Positions 57,775 through 64,000 of a stretch of 64,000 nucleotides of DNA are shown in pieces. The notes beneath the pieces were generated by a model. It searched no databases. It was given only the letters and a program-made list of their open reading frames with translations, and was not told the DNA's origin. The translations under genes and the position numbers were made by a program. The stretch spans positions 52,162,504 to 52,226,503 of the forward strand of contig CM042012.1 of assembly GCA_023525715.1 (NCBI GenBank), in the 5' to 3' direction. Position 1 is the first letter of the stretch, and the number at the start of each line of letters is the position of its first letter. This DNA is from Cichorium intybus. Taxonomy: Eukaryota > Streptophyta > Magnoliopsida > Asterales > Asteraceae.

Positions 57775-57997
57775 TTAGCATAGGCAATGACAAAGATTGT
57801 GGTCCCATGTTCTACAATGCCCACCCTTTCCGTTACTGCAGTTTTCCATGCAATATTTGTCACAATTTTGCATATCATGTAGTTTATTTGCATTACATTC
57901 CATTTTAACATCGTGACAACACTTATCGGCAGCCACGAGTGGTCTCCAACATTGTGCTGCAAAAAAACGCCAACAAAATACTTAAAAAACAATGCAT
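57775..57997 (-). pseudogene. defensin-like peptide gene copy 11, A7 frameshift
   Basis: 223 bp with the A7 run. The cysteine domain sequence is otherwise consensus. If the seventh A were an assembly error this copy would be intact. Confidence 0.75.
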
Positions 57998-60710
57998 TTA
58001 ATATATGGCTTATATATACAAGTAGGTAAGATAGTAAAATCAATGAAATATTGTAATTTCAAAACTAAGAATTACTTAATAATTCTAGTTTATATAGACC
58101 CATGATATCCTAATTTTTGCAAGACACTATGCACATATAAAAACTAAAATAGAGAATTTAGGAATTTATATATGGAATGTAAGCCATTATAAATAAAAGT
58201 TTCTCGACATATATTTTATAAATTGAACGGTTTGGATATCTAAGTTACTTCAAAAATACTAACCAATACAAATCACAATGATCAACATGAAAACTTGGTA
58301 AGGACTTCTAGATTGAACCATTTTATATGTTTGTTGAGTGAAAATAGATAGTGGGTACTCAGATTATATGTATCACTAAAGGTTATGTGGTATATAAATA
58401 TAGTTTATGTGAATAGATAAACATGGCAAATCAATTATAACAATTACGATGCATTTAGTTCATATCTCTACATTCCACAAATGATAAATCAATTTTGTAA
58501 ATACAATTTAAAACGTACCAATGGCTTCAAAAGGTTTACTAAGAATGCACCTCCGGAATACCTTTTATTTGAAAAGCTTAATTACGATTAATTTGATAAA
58601 TATATTTTCAGTTAGTTTTTGGGTAATAAAGTCGAGTCCATATTTATGGTCATTTTCTTCAATTACTAGAACACCTAGTATATCTAAAACTGAACATATA
58701 AAACCCAAAGTATGAACACTACAATGGTTTGCCATACACCCCAAATTGGGTTGGAGCGTGTTTAAGATGGTCTCGAAGTTTGTAAAGTCCATAAATTTAG
58801 TTCAAACCATTCCTAGGATGAACCCAACCATTTTCAACGCATTGACATGGTCAAAAAATTCTAAAATTATTTTATACATCCCTAATATCACTAAATTTAA
58901 TCATCAAAAACTTTTACCGCCAAACTACAATAGAGATAAAAAATTACCTTCCACGTTGTTCAAGTAAGTTCTGAAGTTTTGTTTGCTTGTTCAAATTACA
59001 ACAAATAGAATTTAATTAACATACGGTTTATTGTATTTCATGATTTCAAACTAGATTATACATTTATGGTGAGAATCGACTAATATAATCAATTCCAACA
59101 CATAATCTAGGCACATAGTCCTCAAGTGAATTCCATATCATCGTTATAAGTTTGAAATTAATCGAACGTAAAATTCAAATTTACTTGCATTTCATTTTGG
59201 ATTAATAAACCTCATTTGGTATTCAAAAACACATTTCTAAATTAATATGACCACAAATTCATGATCTATGGTCCCAAGAATATTAATTCCTCAACATAGG
59301 GTTCGTAACATCCCAAAATTCACAATTAAACTTCAAATAAGAAATAGTAGAAGAAGTTGATGATAGATTGACGAACTGTTGGTGAAACCTAAATTCAAAA
59401 CACAATTAAACATCCAAACCACCAAAGGATTTTGGATTCTGGAAAGTAGCAAAACCCTTGGTTACAACTTATAAGAAAATAAGTATTAATTCTACCTTCT
59501 AATTCTTCTATGAGACGTCCATAGTTTACAATCATTAAATGTTATTAAAAAGCTATTACGACGTTCTTTCAAAAGTCAAATAACCAATCTCCACTTCCAT
59601 CAACTCTCTAGTTCGATCATCACAAGTGAGGTGGAAAGAGAGCTTAAGCTCTAATCATTTGTCAATAGAGGTATTAAACCTCGTAAGTTCCATTCCTTGT
59701 CATTTGACGAATAATTAGCCATAACCACTAAGGAACCTCCAAAGCTTGCTAAGTGAACGCTAACCACAACTTTTTAACATTTAACTTAAAATATAAATTA
59801 ATTATTGAAATTATTAAATTTATTTACATTTTGACCATTCTAGATTATTCTTATTACCTATTTGTTTTATTTATTTAGTTTAATGAATTTTAAATTAGCC
59901 CTAAATTTTTTGATGTCAAGGTCTCCCTTTGAGTTTCTTCTTAGTTTCTGTAGCGCGAAAATCACATCATAATGACAATCAGTTGGTTGTTATATATAAC
60001 ATGTCGAAAAGTAAAAAAAAAAAGAATTCATTACCACGTGTCATAATATCGGTTGCTTTTATCGAGGGCAAAGCTACAAAGCTTATTTTTCATCAATAGT
60101 AGAAGTACTGTAGCCATTAATTTGAACAAAATAAATTGGTTTTGCAATCCCATCGAGCCATCCTACAAATGCATAAGCTCCTAGGTTCGGGGTAATTATT
60201 TTTACAATCTACTTTGTTGTTTAAAGAGGAAGTACAACAGTTTATGTCCTATAGAAAATACCAAGCATATTAGAGTTAAACCTTTAATTTCTTGTTTATC
60301 AAAAGATAAAATATTTTTATTAGCTTATGGAAATTGTCATTCATTTCTTTAGTTTCTTTGATGTTCCCTTTTTATTTTCTATTAGGACCGGTTCATATTT
60401 TCTCAAATTTTGATTTCTCTTCAAGCTTGCAAAGAACTGTCACCATGTTTTGATAATTACAAAAATTCATGGGATTTCAAATACTTCAAAGCAAACTAAT
60501 ATTTGAGTTACTCATGGAATTTAAAGGACATACCAGTATCAATATATAACATAACAGAATACCATATTGTATTATTCAACAATTATGGTTAATAGGAGTT
60601 ACAATTATTTATCACTCCTTAATTTCACACTATAAATAAGAAATCAAAAGATCTCTTATATCCTTTAGTTATGTATGTAACTTCTAATAAAAAGAAGATC
60701 CGCATACGTT
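57998..60710. other. array spacer upstream of copy 11
   Basis: Standard spacer. No gene seen. Confidence 0.6.
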
Positions 60711-60932
60711 TTAGCATAGGCAATGACAAAGATTGTGGTCCCATGTTCTACAATGCCCACCCTTTCCGTTACTGCAGTTTTCCATGCAATATTTGTCACA
60801 ATTTTGCATATCATGTAGTTTATTTGCATTACATTCCATTTTAACATCGTGACAACACTTATTGGCCGCCACGAGTGGTCTCCAACATTGTGCTGCAAAA
60901 AACGCCAACAGAATACTTAAAAAACAACGCAT
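60711..60932 (-). CDS. secreted defensin-like peptide, copy 12 (intact)
   Basis: Full length with ten cysteines. Distinctive residues are Arg2 and Asn24 (VAANKCC), the latter at the likely signal cleavage site. The mature part is otherwise the array consensus with Gly59. It has the six-A run, unlike its left neighbours. Promoter box present. Confidence 0.75.
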   Translation of the reverse strand: MRCFLSILLAFFAAQCWRPLVAANKCCHDVKMECNANKLHDMQNCDKYCMENCSNGKGGHCRTWDHNLCHCLC

Positions 60933-63635
60933 TTAATATATGGCTTATATATACAAGTAGGTAAGATAGTAAAATCAATGAAATATTGTAATTTCAAAAC
61001 TAAGAATTACTTAATAATTCTAGTTTATATAGACCCATGATATCCTAATTTTTTGCAAGACACTATGCACATATAAAAACTGAAATAGAGAATTTAGGAA
61101 TTTATATATGGAATGTAAGCCATTATAAATAAAATTTTCTCGACATATATTTTATAAATTGAACGGTTTGGATATCTAAGTTACTTCAAAAATAATAACC
61201 AATACAAATCACAACGATCAACATGAAAACTTGGTAAGGACTTCTAGATTGAACCATTTTATATGTTTGTTGAGTGAAAATAGATAGTGGGTACTCAGGT
61301 TATATGTATCACTAAAGGTTATGTGGTATATAAATATAGTTTATGTGAATAGATAAACATGGCAAATCAATTATAACAATTACGATGCATTTAGTTCATA
61401 TCTCTACATTCCACAAATGATAAATCAATTTTGTAAATACAATTTAAAACGTACCAATGGCTTCAAAAGGTTTACTAAGAATGCACCTCCGGAATACCTT
61501 TTATTTGAAAAGCTTAATTACGATTAATTTGATAAATATATTTTCAGTTAGTTTTTGGGTAATAAAGTCGAGTCCATATTTATGGTCATTTTCTTCAATT
61601 ACTAGAACAACTAGTATATCTAAAACTGAACATATAAAACCCAAAGTATGAACACTACAATGGTTTGCCATACACCCCAAATTGGGTTCGAGCGTGTTTA
61701 AGATGGTCTCGAAGTTTGGTAAAGTCCATAAATTTAGTTCAAACCATTCCTAGGATGAACCCAACCATTTTCAACGCATTGACATGGTCAAAAAATTCTA
61801 AAATTATTTTATACATCCCAAATATCACTAAATTTAATCATAAAAAACTTTTACCGACAAACTACAATAGAGATAAAAAGTTACCTTCCACGTTGTTCAA
61901 GTAAGTTCTGAAGTTTTGTTTGCTTGTTCAAATTACAACAAATAGAATTGTATTTCATGATTTCAAACTAGATTATACATTTAAGGTGAGAATCGACTAA
62001 TATAATCAATTCCAATACATAATCTAGGCATAGTCCTCAAGTGAATTCCATATCATCGTTATAAGTTTGAAATTAATCGAACATAAAATTCAAATTTACT
62101 TGCATTTCATTTTGGATTAATAAACCTCATTTGGTATTCAAAAACACATTTCTAAATTAATATGACCAGAAATTCATGATCTATGGTCCCAAGAATATTA
62201 ATTCGTCAACATAGGGTTCGTAACATCCCAAAATTCACAATTAAACTTCAAATAAGAAATAGTAGAAGAAGTTGATGATAGATTGACGAAGTATTGGTGA
62301 AACCTAAATTCAAAACACAATTAAACATCCAAACCACCAAAGGATTTTGGATTCTGGAAAGTAGCAAAACCCTTGGTTACAACTTATAAGAAAATAAGTA
62401 GTAATTCTACCTTCTAATTCTTCTATGAGACGTCCATAGTTTACAATCATTAAATGTTATTAAAAAGCTATTACGACGTTCTTTCAAAAGTCAAATAACC
62501 AATCTCCACTTCCATCAACTCTCTAGTTCGATCATCACAAGTGAGGTGGAAAGAGAGCTTAAGCTCTAATCATTTGTCAATAGAGGTATTAAACCTCTTA
62601 AGTTCCATTCCTTGTCATTTGACGAATAATTGGCCATAACCACTAAGGAACCTCCAAAGCTTGCTAAGTGAACGCTAACCACAACTTTTTAACATTTAAC
62701 TTAAAATATAAATTAATTATTGAAATTATTAAATTTATTTACATTTTGACCATTCTATATTATTCTTATTACCTATTTGTTTTATTTATTTAGTTTAATG
62801 AATTTTAAATTTGCCCTAAATATTTTGATGTCAAGGTCTCCCTTTGAGTTTCTTCTTAGTTTCTGTAGCGCGAAAATCACATCATAATGACAATCAGTTG
62901 GTTGTTATATAAAACATGTCGAAAAGTAAAAAAAAAAAGAATTCATTACCACGTGTCATTATATCGGTTGCTTTTATCGAGGGCAAAGCTACAAAGCTTA
63001 TTTTTCATCAATAGTAGAAGTACTGTAGCCATTAATTTGAACAAAATAAATTGGTTTTGCAATCCCATCAAGCCATCCTACAAATGCATAAGCTCCTAGG
63101 TTCGGGGTAATTATTTTTACAATCTACTTTGTTGTTTAAAAAGGAAGTACAACAGTTTATGTCCTATAGAAAATACCAAGCATATTAGAGTAAAACCTTT
63201 AATTTCTTGTTTATCAAAAGATAAAATATTTTTATTAGCTTATGGAAATTGTCATTCATTTCTTTAGTTTCTTTGATGTTCCCTTTTTATTTTCTATTAG
63301 GACCGGTTCATATTTTCTCAAATTTTGATTTCTCTTCAAGCTTGCAGAGAACTGTCACCATGTTTTGATAATTACAAAAATTCATGGGACTTCAAATCCT
63401 TCAAAGCAAACTAATATTTGAGTTACTCATGGAATTTAAAGGACATACCAGTATCAGAATATATAACATAACAACATAACAGAATACCATATTGTATTAT
63501 TCAACAATTATGGTTAATAGGAGTTACAATCATTTATCACTCCTTAATTTCACACTATAAATAAGAAATCAAAAGATCTCTTATATCCTTTAGTTATGTA
63601 TGTAACTTCTAATAAAAAGGAGATCCCAATACGTT
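60933..63635. other. array spacer upstream of copy 12
   Basis: Standard spacer, missing about 20 bp near 61950 (the TTAATTAACATACGG block). No gene seen. Confidence 0.6.
61024..61031 (-). promoter_or_regulatory. TATA box of copy 12
   Basis: TATATAAA, 92 bp before the ATG. Confidence 0.6.
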
Positions 63636-63857
63636 TTAGCATAGGCAATGACAAAGATTGTGGTCCAATGTTCTACATTGCCCACCCTTTCCGTTACTGC
63701 AGTTTTCCATGCAATATTTGTCACAATTTTGCATATCATGTAGTTTATCTGCATTACATTCCATTTTAACATTGTGACAACACTTATCGGCAGCCACGAG
63801 TGGTCTCCAACATTGTGCTGCAAAAAACGCCAACAAAATACTTAAAAAACAATGCAT
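63636..63857 (-). CDS. secreted defensin-like peptide, copy 13 (intact, divergent)
   Basis: Full length with all ten cysteines. Four replacements in the mature part: Asn29, Asp37, Gln60 and Leu64; the last two lie in the gamma-core-like loop between Cys53 and Cys69. This loop often sets specificity in defensins, so the copy may differ in target; that is inference. Promoter box at 63949-63956. The array continues beyond the window. Confidence 0.75.
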   Translation of the reverse strand: MHCFLSILLAFFAAQCWRPLVAADKCCHNVKMECNADKLHDMQNCDKYCMENCSNGKGGQCRTLDHNLCHCLC

Positions 63858-63948
63858 TTAATATATGGCTTATATATACAAGTAGGTAAGATAGTAAAAT
63901 CAATGAAATATTGTAATTTCAAAACTAAGAATTACTTAATAATTCTAG

Positions 63949-63956
63949 TTTATATA
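63949..63956 (-). promoter_or_regulatory. TATA box of copy 13
   Basis: TATATAAA, 92 bp before the ATG. Confidence 0.6.
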
Positions 63957-64000
63957 GACCCATGATATCCTAATTTTTTGCAAGACACTATGCACATATA

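Larger units (their letters stand above)
14862..64000 (-). repeat. tandem array of about 2.8-2.9-kb units, each with one defensin-like gene
   Basis: Successive gene stops lie at 15238, 18071, 21771, 24655, 27453, 30377, 33295, 36231, 39168, 54837, 57775, 60711 and 63636. Spacing is 2798-2938 bp, except where the LTR element (X') and the copia element intervene. Removing the copia element and its 5-bp duplication gives 2937 bp for that unit too. Each unit is gene, TATA box, then about 2.6 kb of AT-rich spacer that recurs in the same order in every unit. Spacer landmarks are a CACGTG site, a paired palindrome block (for example 35160-35204) and a polymorphic poly-A region. No second gene was recognised in the spacers. 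The array continues past the right edge. Confidence 0.9.

Noticed and set aside
2..63857. Self-incompatibility locus (F-box gene plus cysteine-rich ligands)
   Set aside because: Tempting, but there is no S-RNase, receptor kinase or second F-box gene here, and the F-box/LRR type is not the SLF type. No evidence in the window.

Overview
This is an AT-rich stretch of a flowering-plant nuclear genome. The evidence is an intron-containing F-box/LRR gene, Ty1/copia elements primed from initiator Met-tRNA, a plant-type hAT with TIR CAGTGGCGGA, a Helitron 3' end and a large family of secreted cysteine-rich peptides. It looks like a eudicot; the family cannot be fixed from sequence reading alone.

Layout. 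0-1.1 kb: F-box/LRR gene on + with one 141-bp stopless intron. 1.4-1.8 kb: fold-back MITE. 2.3-7.2 kb: decayed copia element (+) with very short LTRs and an extra tandem LTR at its 3' end. 7.2-7.9 kb: LINE endonuclease remnant (-). 7.7-18.6 kb and 18.6-25.2 kb: two copies (X and X') of a large tandem duplication. Its breakpoints share GATC, one of them inside the LINE remnant. Each copy carries an old truncated LTR element plus two cysteine-rich peptide gene copies. Copy X later received a 4.6-kb hAT (9592-14216), which itself holds a MITE sitting in TA repeats and a Helitron end. 14.9-64 kb: tandem array of roughly 2.8-2.9-kb units, each with one small gene on the minus strand. 39.3-52.0 kb: a 12.7-kb, young, Sirevirus-like copia element (-) sitting inside one of those small genes.

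The main biological object is the array. It has 13 copies of a 73-codon gene for a secreted defensin-like peptide with 10 cysteines (CC-x6-C-x10-C-x3-C-x3-C-x7-C-x7-C-x-C-x-C), all on the minus strand. Where checked, each has a TATATAAA box exactly 92 bp upstream of the ATG. Six copies are intact (18071, 24655, 27453, 30377, 60711, 63636). Two share an old 1-base deletion that removes the last four cysteines. Four share an extra A in an A6/A7 run in the signal peptide. One was an intact reading frame until the copia insertion, and its TATA box is altered. The array runs off the right edge. Its role (defence, pollen-pistil signalling, symbiosis) cannot be read from the sequence.
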